DNA of 64,000 nt, from positions 62,001 through 126,000 of the forward strand of contig JAVKOQ010000078.1 in assembly GCA_031835245.1 (NCBI GenBank), written 5' to 3'. This document shows positions 34,894 through 49,450 of the stretch, one piece after another. Source of the stretch: Balamuthia mandrillaris. Lineage: Eukaryota; Discosea; Longamoebia; Balamuthiidae. The notes under the pieces are model-generated. The model saw only the letters and a program-made list of their open reading frames with translations, had not been told where the DNA came from and did not search any database. A program made the translations under genes and the position numbers. Position 1 is the stretch's first letter, and the number at the start of each line of letters is the position of its first letter.

Positions 34894-34936
<43 letters not shown>

Positions 34937-36320
34937 CTCACCTCTCACATTAGTGGATCTTTCGGACCAGGAGCAATGCCCACCAGCTCTGATGGTGGCT
35001 TTGAGGCTGCCCTCATTGAAGCCCGGCGTCAGTATGTTTGTGGTCCTGGTACCGGCTGTGTTGAAGGAGTACCACATGGAGCTTCCGGATAGCAACATCA
35101 ACAACGACATGAAGGAGGTCTATTACTTCGACTATGGCAGCATGATCTATTTCTACAGCACCAACGATGACAGGTATTATACCGTTTCCCTTGCTGCTAT
35201 GAGTTTGGATGTGTTGTTTGCGTTTTCGTTAGATGCAAGACGAGGAATGAGATAGAGATATAGAACTTTCTCTACTAACAACGAATTAACAAACAAACTC
35301 AATAGGTACGGCATCAAGGACCTAGACTTCACATCTGGCACCTGCAACCTGGACTTGTTCTGCCAAATACACCCATGTGTGTGCCACCGCTACTCCACCG
35401 GCGTTCGTTCCATCGAGCTTTCTCAGCGGATCAAGGCTAGCCTCACCAAGAAGATCATGCAAGTGGAGAAGGAGATAGAGGAGGATGTAGGGGGCAGGAA
35501 GCAAGCCGCTGAGAGGAAAAAGTACCTCGGCATGAACAAGCAGCAGATCAAGAGAGCCAAGCACATTCAGAAGAAGGAGATGCTGAAGGAAAGGTTGTTA
35601 AACGTGAAGGAGTTTGATGACTGGTACGACTTTTTGGAGTGCGATCCGCTTAACCCGGCCCCTGAGGACCTCTTCACCATCACCATTACCACGGATGACT
35701 TCCCCACGGAGACGCGTTGGTTCGTCTACGATGAGAACACGCTGGAAGGTTTTGGCGTGGCGCCCTTTGGCACTTACACCGACCCCCACACCACCTACAG
35801 CGACTACCTCATCCTTCCCGAGGACACCTGCTACATCTTCTACATTGAGGATGCAGAGGGTGACGGACTCGAGCCACCCGCCACCTACACCGTAACCTTC
35901 GGCGAGGAGACTTTTACCTCCCCCAACAACAATTCCTTTGGCTTTGCCGAGCCCATCCGCTTTGGTCGTCGGTGCGGCCACAGGGAGACCCTCAAGATAG
36001 AGATCACCACCGACAAGTACCCACAGGAAATCAGCTGGTTCCTCGAGTACGTGCCCGCTGGTGGCAACGTCGCCGCCGTCTACCCCGGTGAGTGGGCTGG
36101 CTTCTTTGAGGAGAAGAAGACGGTGGACGTCAGCCTTGACCCCACCCAGTGCTACAGCTTCCAAATCATCGATGCCGGAGGGGATGGCCTTGAGAGCGAT
36201 CCCACTTTTGGCACGGGAGTGATTGAACTAATTTTCGAGGGAGAGACCATCCCCGTTGACGCCAACTTTGGTGCCAGCAGTCCCTACACCTACGTTGGTA
36301 ACTGTGCTGGTTTCATCTAA
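33962..36320 (+). CDS. Secreted protein with two C-terminal D-A-x-G-D-G-L repeat domains
   Basis: Three exons (33962-34829, 34954-35174, 35306-36320) splice in frame to about 700 residues. A clear signal peptide, MKCFFILLFAIAVWSATVRA, decides the start at 33962. The first half holds charged coiled-coil sequence (about residues 125-215), then GNGNGLIGNLAGNIGFGSV and an extracellular-like segment (YYFDYGSMIYFYSTNDDRYG, CNLDLFCQIHPCVCHRY). The C-terminal 200 residues form two homologous domains. Each has a D-x-(F/Y)-P-x-E-x-x-W start (TTDDFPTETRWFVYD; TTDKYPQEISWFLEY), a cysteine before an aromatic strand (DTCYIFYIEDAEGDGLEPP; TQCYSFQIIDAGGDGLES) and an acidic loop resembling a calcium site. The same pattern recurs in extracellular proteins of diatoms and other protists, but I know no assigned function. 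The first intron has a CT array (34898-34930). Confidence 0.72.
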
Positions 36321-36445
36321 ACTTCTTTTTGCCTATTTTTCTCTCTTTTTCTTCCCTCTGTGTTGCCTGCCCTCAAGTAAAAAACCGAATATCCTTAACA
36401 ACCCCAGTCCCTTCCAACATTCCCTCCTCTTCTTCTTCTTCTTCT

Positions 36446-36481
<36 letters not shown>

Positions 36482-36545
36482 CTTTCTGTTTAGCAACAAT
36501 TCTTGGCTTTGCTAAAGTCACACACACTAAAGGATGATACACCAA
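36321..36545. repeat. TTC and CT repeats between two convergent genes
   Basis: About 225 bases separate the stop codons of the plus-strand secreted protein and the minus-strand kinesin. They contain (TTC)n at about 36428-36450 running into (CT)n to about 36479. These belong to the 3' UTR or terminator region of one or both genes. Confidence 0.8.
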
Positions 36546-39085
<2,540 letters not shown>

Positions 39086-39636
39086 TCCCGCTCAACCGCG
39101 TCCGGCGTGGGAGGGTAAAACCAAAGTGGACTCCACGCACGCTATTCTATATTCCACGAGTTCTTTTGGCGTTGCTCTCCTCCTCTTTTCTTTTGGCGGC
39201 AAATAAAACAATGAACAAATTTCTTTTTTTTACTTTCCTTTTTTTTCGGCAAGAAGTAAATAGGCGGGCGGGAGACTATGCTTATGTGGTGGTTTGGGGG
39301 GAGAAGGGGTGGAGGAGAAGGGGGTGGCGATGATAGAGAAAGATCTTTATTTGGATGGTTTGGTTGCGTTGTATATGTTGGGAGCAATCAATGGAAGTAC
39401 AGTTTCCAATGAATTGGGAGGTAGTAACCCGTCATGGGATGCGCCCCAGACCGCAGTTGGCTAAAGTGGTTGTGCTCGACTACACGTGGAAATGAACAGG
39501 CACGTAGATGGTGTGCCCTCCTAAATAGCAGCCAAGCTATTCATGATAACCCAATTCCATTGCACACTGCCATGAACAGAAGCCAACAAAAAGAAATGGA
39601 GAATAGATGTTTGAGCACACTTGTGAACAGATATTG
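39086..39636. other. 551-base gap between two minus-strand genes
   Basis: The kinesin 5' flank and the F-box gene 3' flank. A G-rich run with GGTGGTTTGGGG and GGAGGAGAAGGGGG lies at about 39287-39326 on the plus strand and could form a G-quadruplex. No ORF of coding quality and no RNA gene is seen. Confidence 0.45.
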
Positions 39637-42056
39637 CTAGGTGGGATTATTGTCTGTGGTCTGCTCAGAATAGGAGGGAAGCTTGGAGTAGGACTGAAGG
39701 CACTTGAACACCTCCCAATTGCCACGCTTTCTGGCAATGAGGGCTGCTGTATCGCCTCCCGACACGTTCTTGATGGTGGCGTGCACGTTTATGTTGTGTG
39801 AAAGCAAAAATCGGACCATTGGTAAATGTCCTTTATAGGCACTGATGTGAAGGCAGTTCCATCCCCTATCAGTAGCAGCCTGTCATTGCTTCATCAGTAA
39901 CTATCTCATTCAATCATTCAGCTCTCTTCTTTCGTTCTCATCTCTCTTCTCGTTCTTTCCGCTCTCATCGCTCTCTAATTGCGAATGAAGCTGTACGCAC
40001 GTTAATATTTGAGATAGGTAACTTGCGCGTGTTACTTGTTGTTCCGTTGAGGAGGTACCGAACAACATCAATGTGGTTCTCGTGACAGGCGGCTATGAGC
40101 GGGGTGTAACCGTTCTGCATCCGACAAATAAATAGATAAAATAAAATAAAATGAGAGTTATAAAACAAATCAAACAAGGAGAAAAATCAAACCTGGCCCA
40201 ACACTTCGACGTTGGCTCCATTCTCTATCAAGCACGCCACAACGTCGACATAGCCACGGTAGGCGGCCACGAAGAGGGCGGTGCTGCCCTCGCTGTTGAC
40301 TGCCTCTATATTTGCGCCGTAAGATATGAGGAGCTTCAACATCTCCACATTGCCTTTGTGTGCTGCAACCAAAATAGGGGTATAGTAGCTTTCATCTCGA
40401 CTCTCGATGTTGGCACCCTGTTTCAATAAGTGCTGGAACAAAATAAAAGGTTTGAGCATCATTTCTAATTTAAGCTTTTCGTTAAATTGAAAGAACTTTA
40501 CCTCGACGACAGCGATATGGCCCTCATGAGTGCTAATGAGAAGAGGGGTTATGCCGTTTGAGGTGGCTGCTTCTATATCTGCGTTGTAAGACAGCAATAA
40601 TCGCACCATTTCCAAGTTTCCTTGGAACGCAGCAGACAAAAGAGCAGTAGAGCTTAATACATCTCTAGCGTCCACTTCTGCGCCATGCAACAACAAGGTT
40701 TCAGCTGTGTAGATGCTTATCAGCTCCAATCTCAGATAAGAACGAAAAAACGTTAAAAGTGTAAGGTTGTACCCATTGCCGTCAGCCCGTTATCAGCAGC
40801 TAAAAGCAAGCAGGTGCTGCCAGAATCAGACCGGAATTCCAAATGAGCCCCCAAAGCAAGCAGTTGGCGCACAACTTGATGATGATTGGCATTTACAGCT
40901 ACCATAAGCGGAGACCATCCATCTTCATCAACAACATCGATAATGCTTTGGATGAAAATTTTCTCACTTGCTCTCGTCCAATGCCAGAGAGTGTCTTTGG
41001 TCTCTTGGGAAATTTGTAGAGAATAAGCTTCTTTGGCAAAATCAGACCGTATCCCTTCGAGCTCATCGTTAACAGCTTCAGCGAGCGTACTCGCACTCGC
41101 CGTAGCCGCTTGCTTTCCGCCAACAGGGGTATTTGCAGATACACGCTTGCTGTGGTTGGCTGTTTCTCTTCCTGTCCGCCGCGTTTGTGATTGTCTTGTA
41201 TCCTGGCTGTCCGCTCCTATCACAAGTCCTTCCTTGCTCGCTGTACAAAACCTTTCCTTCTCTGTCTCCACTAACTTCCGTAAAAACCGATATAACAAAG
41301 CATCACATCCATGGGCACAAATCCAAAATAGGAGAGCTGTATCGGACATTTGGTGAAGCCGTGTCCAGCTTCGGTGCAGGTATATGTACAGTCGTTTCCA
41401 GTTTCCGTGAGGCTTGCTTTGGTCCGTTTCGTTATTCTCTGTACTTCCTCTCTTAGCTCCTAATACCAGCGCGTTCCTCCATTCCGCGTTCTCGCTTTGT
41501 GGCCGTCCAGCGACCCCTTCTCTATAGGCCTGCGGCGAGCCAGCTCGCTCCAGCAGCAGTTCTAATACTCCCCATGTCTCCTTCGTTCTCCCTCCGGAAA
41601 CGCAACAGTCCCGCCCAAAATGGTATTTCAGTCGCGAGAACCACAAGACTTCGTCGTTTGTGAGCACAGAGAACTCCTTGCAAACCCGGGCCACGCGCCC
41701 CATGTCTTCCGCTTTCAGGAACAAAAAAATGTGCAGCAGGACCTCCGACGGAAGGTTATGCAAAGACACTGCAAAAGTTTATGAAGTGAGAAGGGCCCTA
41801 ACCAAGAGATGAGGAAGTACGCACGGCCTGGGCAACTGTCATCAAACTGTCCCACAGCTAAGTTGTTCACATTTTCACAAAGCGCTCCATTTCGCCTTTT
41901 TTTGCGTGCTACAAACGAGCTGCTGGTTTGTTGTTTTCCATCTTCTTTCGTACTTGTGGAGGGCTGATCGGAAGGAGGAGTGTCAATGTCCTCCGGAGTC
42001 TTTTTGTGCTCACCCGCACGCACCCTGCCGTCTTCCTTTCTCTTTCGTTTGCCCAT
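39637..42056 (-). CDS. F-box protein with ankyrin repeats
   Basis: Start 42056 (MGKRKRKEDGRVRAGEHKKT), a basic nuclear-type N-terminus, then after an intron the F-box (SLHNLPSEVLLHIFLFLKAE, RVARVCKEFSVLTNDEVLW). A middle region of about 180 residues contains a serine/threonine-rich linker. At least seven ankyrin repeats complete the protein, for example WSPLMVAVNANHHQVVRQLL, TALLSAAFQGNLEMVRLLLS, YTPILVAAHKGNVEMLKLLI, TALFVAAYRGYVDVVACLI and YTPLIAACHENHIDVVRYLL. It ends SYSEQTTDNNPT at a TAG (39637). F-box proteins usually link substrates to SCF ubiquitin ligases through Skp1, with the ankyrin repeats binding the substrate. Introns cut between repeats in four or five places. Confidence 0.9.
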
Positions 42057-42476
42057 CTCTCCAAAACGATCGTTTTTTAAAAAAAAGTAGTGTGGCCACT
42101 CCCTTCAGGAGTTTCGACAGGGCGCTAATGCGCGAGCAGCCTCGTCGGTGGAGAAGGATAATGCAGCTCCCTTGCTGGTTTCGAAAGAGCACAGGCGCCA
42201 GTGCTTGGTGCTACGCTTTTTTTTTTTCTCCTTTTCCTTTTCCTTTAGTTTTTTTTTGAGGGGGGTGTGTGTTGTGGGGGTGGGCAGTTCCGCTTCTTAC
42301 TTTTTCTTTTTGAATTTATTTCGGAATACAAAGACGTGTAGAAACCACCGAAAAAGAAGTGCGGGAAATTCTCGCATGAGATTGTTTCTAACGGCTAAAG
42401 GCCGCCCAGTGAGTTGAGCAGGCAAGCTTTTGGGTAAAACTCCTCAGGTTGGAACACGTGATTTACTTAACAACCC

Positions 42477-42484
42477 TATATAAG
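42477..42484 (+). promoter_or_regulatory. TATA box candidate of the HAD hydrolase gene
   Basis: TATATAAG lies 98 bases before the ATG at 42582, on the sense strand and in an otherwise mixed-composition region. A palindromic CACGTG (E-box type) sits 17 bases upstream of it at 42455-42460. It is the best core-promoter match in the window. Confidence 0.5.
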
Positions 42485-42581
42485 GAAAATCTGAAGGAGG
42501 GAAATTCCTTTCCTGGAATGTCTACAAAAATGGGAAATTTGAAAGAAGAGAGCGTTTCGCACCCGAGCGGGGAGGAAGCCG

Positions 42582-43487
42582 ATGGAAGGAGCTGTAGGCG
42601 GTGAGGAAGGAGCACGGTTCGTGTTTTTTGATTGGGCGGGTACTCTTGCCCGCAAGAGCGGCAGGTCGAAAAAGGACAAATTGATGGGCAGAGTGGTTTC
42701 CTTGCACGAAACGCTGGTAGCCTTGGCGGCAAAGGAGCAAGGAGAAGAAGGCCCAGATATTCCTTCGGTGGACACTCTGTTTCAAGAGTTCAAGACAGTG
42801 CGCGAGGACTTGAAGCAATCCAAAGGAGAGGGGGAGAGCTTTTCCTACAAGGAGGTGCTTGCAAGGCTATGGCCAGTTTTAGGACTGGGCCACAACTTAT
42901 TAGTCAAATGGGAAGAGCAGCTGCTGCTCTGTCTCTTTCCAAGTACCGTAACCACACCCACTAAACGAAGCACTCCAGCCCCTAAGTTAACCTTTTAACA
43001 GAGGAAGAGTCAGCAGGACTCTATCCAGGAGCTAAAGAGGTGTTACAGGCTCTCCAGGCAGCAGCCGTGCCTGCTGGCCTTATCCGTAACAGCAAGCAAC
43101 CAGAGCAGTCCATGCGAAAACGCCTAAAAGAGGAGGGGGTGGAGCAGTTCTTCTCTGTCGTGGTCATGGCTGGAGACCTTGGTGTCGAAAAACCGGACAA
43201 ACTTGTCTTTCTCCATGCTGTAGAGAAGGCCGGTCTACAGAAATTACAGGTCCCATCTTCTTGTTCTTCTTCGTCTTTCATGTTCTTCAACTTACCGCAC
43301 ACATAAGGAGGAGCAACCAAAAAGCATTTGGTACATAGGAAATGAGGAAGAGATAGACGCCAAAGGAGCTAATGGCGTAGGATGGACTTCCGTCCACGTC
43401 AAACATACACAGACGGAGACAGCTTCTATCGCCTCTCACGAGATAGATTGTTTATCCGAACTTTTGAGCGTCTTCCATCTTGCTTGA
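42582..43487 (+). CDS. HAD-superfamily hydrolase with a phosphonatase-type nucleophile motif
   Basis: Start 42582. Motif I is RFVFFDWAGTLARKSG: the nucleophile Asp is followed by W-A-G-T, as in phosphonoacetaldehyde hydrolase, where the usual second Asp of D-x-D-x-T is Ala. A helical cap region follows (LVALAAKEQGEEG, FQEFKTVREDLKQSKG). The donor GTACCG at about 42943 joins an acceptor near 42996 to give LFPKEESAGLYPGAKEVLQ. Motif II is AGLIRNSKQ, motif III lysine lies in GDLGVEKPDKLVF, and motif IV is IWYIGNEEEIDAKGANGVG. The last exon ends SVFHLA at a TGA (43485-43487). The Ala in motif I can indicate phosphonatase or a phosphatase with altered acid-base chemistry; I do not see the lysine cap signature needed to call PhnX. 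Substrate unknown. Confidence 0.75.
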
Positions 43488-43887
43488 TGACAAGCCTGTA
43501 TTAGAACGCACGAAGGGATATTTTTTAAGCACGATAGAATAGAGAGGCAATTTTTATTTCTTTCTTTCCACCACCCATTTAGCGGCAACTGGTAGCAATC
43601 AGTGTTAGTGAGGCCAACTTCGTGGCGATAATCGTGTGGAGGAGTGCTCCTGCCGCCTTCTTCCTCTTCCCTTCACAGACCGAAAATAACAAACAAAACA
43701 AACCAACGTGCCTTCTCCGTTCGTTCCTCTGGAGGGAGAAGAAGAGAACGAAGTTGGCACGCCGAGTGGGGCGAAGGTGTTAGCGGCCTTTGCTTTGTGG
43801 CCACACGTCCCCCTTCCTTTTTGTTTTTTTGCAAATGGTTGCGGATGATGTTGAAGGAAGAAAAAAATAATGGAGGGCTAGAAGAGT
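43488..43887. other. 400-base gap between convergent genes
   Basis: The 3' flanks of the HAD gene (+) and UPF2 (-). Only weak frames; nothing convincing is seen. Confidence 0.5.
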
Positions 43888-45622
43888 TTAGCCTTGTCTG
43901 CTGCCGCCTCGAGTAGGGTTGTAGAGAAGAAAGCCTCTGCCACGAGCACCTGTTCCTCTCTGGGAATGGTGATGATAACCACCGCCTGGCCCTCCTCTTT
44001 GAGGGCCAGCAAAAGGGCTTGTTGTTGGGATTGATGGTGTTGCACCTCCTCCAAAGCTCCCACTTACTCCTCCTCTTTGGTTTCTGCGCATTCGTTGGCT
44101 CATACGAGCGCCACTTTCATCATACTGAACATGCTGTACAGAGACAGGCAAGGACTCGAACATTTCTATAATGGTTAAAAGTTAAAGTGGCAAGAAGCGG
44201 AGGAGAAAGAAAAAATGAGTAAACAAGGAAAGGGACAACAAACCCTGCATCTCAACGGCTTGGTTTTCGTCGTAGGCCTGCAGAGTTCTTCGTTTGATTT
44301 CCTGATGTTCTTTTTCTTGCTCTGCTCGCTGCAAGCTTCTGTTGACTGCAAGTGCGCTGTTCGTTGGTACGTTCACGCTGCGCGTCTGAAACACCACAAC
44401 AGTAAGTGCGAGCGAGCGAGGGAGGAGGAAGAAGAGAGAGAGAGAGAGAGAGAGAAGAAAACGAATAAGAACAACAGACATACCTGTTGTTTGTTGCCTT
44501 TCTTAAGCAGCACACGGAAGGCCATGTGATCAGAGGGATTAGCAGGAGCGTTGCTGGTTCCGCTGAACAAATCCATGGGAATGGCCATGCCTTGACCTGT
44601 GAGATTTGTGCTACGACTTTCTAGTTTTCTTGTCTCGTAGCTCTCACGCAACATCTTACTAAATTCTCTCTCAAACTCTTCGTCCTCTGGAGTCTTTTCT
44701 ACGACTTTGTCATCCATTCCCTTCACGTTAATCACTTCGGCTTCTTCCTCATCTGCAAGTTCATCCCCATCGTCTTCTGTTTCCTCCTCGTCTTCCTCCT
44801 CGTCTTCCTCCTCTTCTTCCTCTTCTTCCTCTTCTTCCTTGTCTTCTTCTCCGTCCTCTCCCTCTTCGCTGCTGCTCTCACTGTCTCCTTCGCCGTTTTC
44901 TCTATCTGCTTCACCGTCTTCCTCCTCCTCATCTAGGTCTTCTCCGTCTTCTTCGCCGCTCGTTCCATCATCTTCCAAGTGAATGTTGTAGTCTACCCAA
45001 GGACCTATCTTTTTGTTGATTCTGTTGGCACCGGTGGCAATAAGACGCTCCAACAACTCCTTCTGTCTCGCCTCCAAAGCTTCTACCTGGGTGCAGGCCT
45101 CATGGAAAGAAGTAATTCTTTGGAACTTGGGGCATACAAGGTCCAGCATGTCGGAGAACATAAATTCCACATCGATTGGGATGTACTCTTTGGCTAAATA
45201 ATATTTTTGGAAGTACACCAGAAACTTCTCCAACCGTTTCTTGGCAGAGCCCCTTTTTAAGCGGAGACAACGAGGATACGATGGTGTGAGGAACAACAAA
45301 GAGGGACAGAGGGAGAGGGACGGAGTGCACGCACTTGTGGAAGTAAGTGCCGCAGGTATCCAGTAGCGTGCATACAAGCCGAACACGGAAGCAGTCGTCA
45401 GGTGGATCCAATGCTATGTCATCCACTTTGCATGTGATAAGTAGATAGAGGGTGTCAAAGATGGTGTTGCTCTCCACAACACAATAATTGTAAAGTTCTC
45501 CTAAAAACTTAAGGTGGGATACACGCTTTTGTTGATAACTAAAGTCGTTTTGCTCCATCCCTAAACGTATCTCCTGCAAAAATAAATTAATAAACATTTG
45601 AACAAATCAAAGGCAAAACGGA

Positions 45623-45667
<45 letters not shown>

Positions 45668-48399
45668 AAGAAAGAAAGAAAGAAAGGAAAGAAAGGAAAG
45701 AAATCAAGTCAGTTGCACGAACCTCAAGTAAACGGTCCACAAGTTTGACATTAAGCGAGTCATGGTAATGAGCCAAGCCTGCTACTAAGCTTGCTACAAC
45801 ATGAATATTACCGTACTTGCCCTTGTGAATTCGAAGAAGCTCTCGCAGCAACAGATCTTCGTGTTCGCTCCAGTTCATCTTGCGCAGCTGCTTGATCACG
45901 GTGCGGATAGTATGTTTGCTGAGGTCCTGGAAAAGTAGTTTCCGAATGTAACGTTGTATCAGAGGCAAGGCCTTTTCTTTTCGCGCAGGACGGTCAGGAG
46001 GGATACACTGGTAGTAGGCATTTTCCACCATGGTGTCAAGGCGATTATCCAAGTTCTTGATGTTCTTCAGCCGCATCATGATATCCAACATGTTCTTGGT
46101 TCGTACGTGAGTGTGCGGCGTTTTGAACAGGAAGCGACCACAGGTCTCCAAAAGGGCGCAGCACACTTCAACGTTGTGGTAAACAAAGTCGTCCAACAGG
46201 TCCTTCAAGCACTCGAAGATAAGAGGAGTGGGAGCCACTTTGAACTTGCAAAGCTCTCCCAGGAACTTGATGTTCTTGATCTTAGTCTCGATGTTGATTT
46301 GGTCCTTCTTTTTGAACAAGAACCAAAACTCTTTTTTCAGCATGTTGACCAGCTGAGGACCTATGTCTTTCAAGAACTGGTCGAGAGTGGCCACGAAGCG
46401 GGCATAATAAGGGAGTAGCACCAGCTGGTTGCGAGAAACATTGAACAGAAACTTATGATCGATTGGCGAGAGGGGAAGAGAATTAGAAATTTGTTTTGCG
46501 GGTAAATGCAAAAATTGAAAAAGTTAAGTAGTGCCGCTTTTACCTTGACGAGCTTCTTTCGGTTGCCCTTTGAGTTGATGTAACAAAAGTCGATGGCTAC
46601 TTGGTCCACTAGGTCTCTGTTAACGCAAGTGGGCAACCGAGCAAAGAGTCCTTCTAAGGTCACACCTCCAGCTGCTGTGTTTGAGACGGCAGAGGCGACG
46701 CCTTCTGCATCTTCTTCTCCGTCATCTGTCTCTTCACCGAGCTTTTCCTCTTCAGCCGTTCTTTCCAATTCCTTGGCTCGTTCTTGGTCTCTTTCCTCTT
46801 CTGTCTCTTTCTGCTTTTCTGCTTGGCTCTCCGAATGCTTGCCGTCTTGCTCAGCAGGTTGAGAAGGAGTAATTTCTGTCTTGGTACTTTCTTCTTCCTC
46901 TGGTGTGGCCTTGCGGGGCGCAGGCGGTTTGTCCAACTCTCCAAGGAGCACCGCAGGAACAAGCTCTCTTAGTGGGGGTAAGTCCTGGTAAAAAGAACGC
47001 GTTTCCTCGTCATCGAAAACAGCATCGGGACTAAGTCCATCCTTCACATCCTTGACTTGAACTATGACAGCCCCGTCCTCGGAGGGCAAGCGAGTGGTTT
47101 GCTCTTCTTCTGGCAACTCGGGAAGTTCCTCCTGGATTAGTTCGGCAAACCTGCACCAAGGAAGAAAATTAGGAGACTTTTTTAGCAGCGAGGAAACAGA
47201 TGAAATACGTACGTGGTGGTGCTGTGCATAAGCTTCTCAAATGTTTTTCGTATATGGTCATATGCTGCCTTGTTTTTCTCGCTGAGCTCCCCCCGCGAAA
47301 GAAATATCTCACTGTTTTGCTTTTCCTTTGCTTTCAAGCGCTTGTGCGCATCTACGATGACAGCACTTGTTTCCTGCCAAAAGCTTGATACCAACTGCTT
47401 GAACTCTCGCTGCACCTCGGCCGAAGCAAGTTCGTCCTTCGGTTTCATGTGCACTTCGGGTAACGGCAACCGATCGTGTTCTGGTGGTAGCAAGCCAAGC
47501 AGCTCCTCGGCAGCTATTCTTACAAAGCTTCCGACTAAAATCAACTTGTATTGAGTTACTGCCATGCGAGTCAGAAGCTTGTCTTGTGAAAGACTAGAAG
47601 TTCGACGCTCATCCTTTTTGCTCAGTATCTTTGCATTTGACATTAATGAAGCGAATGAAGGACAAGAACGAAAACAAAAAGAACAACACAATGGCTAACA
47701 TACCAAGTGCTCTAGGATAGTCTTTAGTGGAGCAGGGTCACGATAGAGGCCATGTAAGAACAATTCGGTCAAGAGACAAAGAGTAGTTCTCTTCCGCCTA
47801 ATCTTGTTATTTTTCTCGGCTTCAGAGTCTTCCGGCGAAAGTCCGTCTTCTTCAAAGGATTTAGCCAGTGCGGGAACGAGAAGATTGGCAAACTCAGGAT
47901 AGCGCTGATGCATCAGTGAGCAAAGCTGCATTTGCAGAGATGAAATCGAGTAAGTCCTCCACAAAATAAGAGCGAGGGTAATACATACCTGAACAACAGC
48001 GCTAACATCAGTGTGTTTAAACTTGGCATCGACGATAGCATTAACTACTTCGCTGACATAGCGGCTGAGGTTCAGAGTTAACAACTCTGCGCAGAGCTTA
48101 CCCTTAGTCTCATCATTAAGTTTTGGGATCTTCTTGATGAACGCTGTGTTGCGCTTGAGACTTGAGTCCAGCTTCTTCAACGCAGCATCAGCTATGAACA
48201 AATGTTTTTAATGACCACGTTAGCCTACAGTTTCTTAAGTACATTACAGTGAAAATAAGAAGAACCACGTACTCAACCGAGAATTGTCCACTCCACGATT
48301 GGCCCTGCGAGCAGCTAACAAGGTTTCTTTGTGCTTGCGCCATGCCTCTGCCCGAGCTTTTAGCTCTGCCTCTCGTGCTAACCGTTCCTAATTTGTGTC

Positions 48400-48442
<43 letters not shown>

Positions 48443-49244
48443 TCTTTGAGCGAAGGAAAAAAGAAAAAAATTCGGGTGCTCACCTCTTCTTCTTTCTTTT
48501 GGCGCTCCTCTTCTTCCTTTCTCTTTCTTTCCTCTTCTTCCCGCTTTTTCCGTTCCGCTTCCTCTGTTGCTCGCTTCTTTCGCTCCTCCTCTTGCCTCTT
48601 TCTCTCCTCCTCTGCTTGGGCTTGTTGCGCTGCCAGCTCTTGCGCCTTATGTTCCTCTTGCTGTGGAGTGGCAGGAGCAGAAGAGGGCACATCTCCACCA
48701 CCGGCTCCTCCCCTTCTGCCTCTTCCTCCTCCTCTGCTGCCCCGGCGAGAGCCTCCTCCTCTTCCTCCCCTGCCACTGTCGCCCGCTTCTTTCATTGGCG
48801 AGGAATCCGCGGAAGGAGTGGAACGCGCTCCTCCCCTTCCTTTGTTGCCTCCTCTTCCTTTACCCCTTTGTCCACTTCCTCTGGTGCTGCTTGAACTTCC
48901 AGCTGCACCAACGTCGTCCCCAAGCGGCGCGTTATTTGGACCGTTGTTGTCGAGACCTGTACGTTTCCCTCGGCCCCCTCCTCTTCCTGAACCTCTGTTT
49001 CCGCCTCTACCACCTCGTCCACCACCATGAATGGGTTGACCTCCTAGTCCTCCCCCCTGATCCTGGCTGGCGTCTGTTCCGTTTGCAGCTGCGGTAGGGA
49101 GACCCTGCTGCCCACCCATCCATGATGGTGCCACACAAACAAACAAGATGAGTGGAGTGTCTAGCAAAAGTGGCGTGACCACACACTGGGCGAAAAAACG
49201 CAGGCACAAACCTTTCCATCTTTAGGCTGCCATTTACGCGACAT
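43888..49244 (-). CDS. UPF2: UPF2, nonsense-mediated mRNA decay factor with three MIF4G domains
   Basis: UPF2 bridges UPF1 and UPF3 on mRNA in nonsense-mediated decay. A tiny first exon is likely: MSRKWQPKDGK (ATG at 49244, donor GTTTGTG). It joins in phase to QGLPTAAANG at the GGGCAG acceptor near 49103, which avoids a weaker start at 49119. An RGG-rich segment (GGGRGGRGGNRGSGRGGGR) and a Lys/Glu coiled coil follow. MIF4G-1 includes SRLSADAALKKLDSSLKRNT and LLPPEHDRLPLPEVHMKP. MIF4G-2 includes YINSKGNRKKLVK, FLGELCKFKVAPTPLIFECL and ALLETCGRFLFKTPHTHVR. MIF4G-3 includes KFLGELYNYCVVESNTIFDT and VCTLLDTCGTYFHK. After an acidic run (44700-44960) comes the UPF1-binding end (RVLLKKGNKQQTRSVNVP) and a Gly/Arg tail. 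Many introns; CT arrays in three. Confidence 0.95.
45628..45691. repeat. (GA)n followed by GAAA tetranucleotide repeats
   Basis: A GA run passing into five or six copies of GAAA/GAAAG, in a UPF2 intron. On the sense strand it is CT with TTTC at its upstream side. Confidence 0.85.
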
Positions 49245-49450
49245 ACTGTGTCCACCCTTCTGTTTCTCAGTTTGCAGCAGCAGTCAGGGCTCTGTGTGTG
49301 CTGCGGCGTGTGGTGGTGGTGTGGTGCCTTCGGTCTGTTCCTCTTTTTCTTCTCTAAACTGTTCTCTACCAACCTAATATTTACCTACCTATTAGGTTAA
49401 AAGCCTAACACAGCAGAAGCAGAAGAGGTGAGAGCAGAAGAGGAGAGAAG

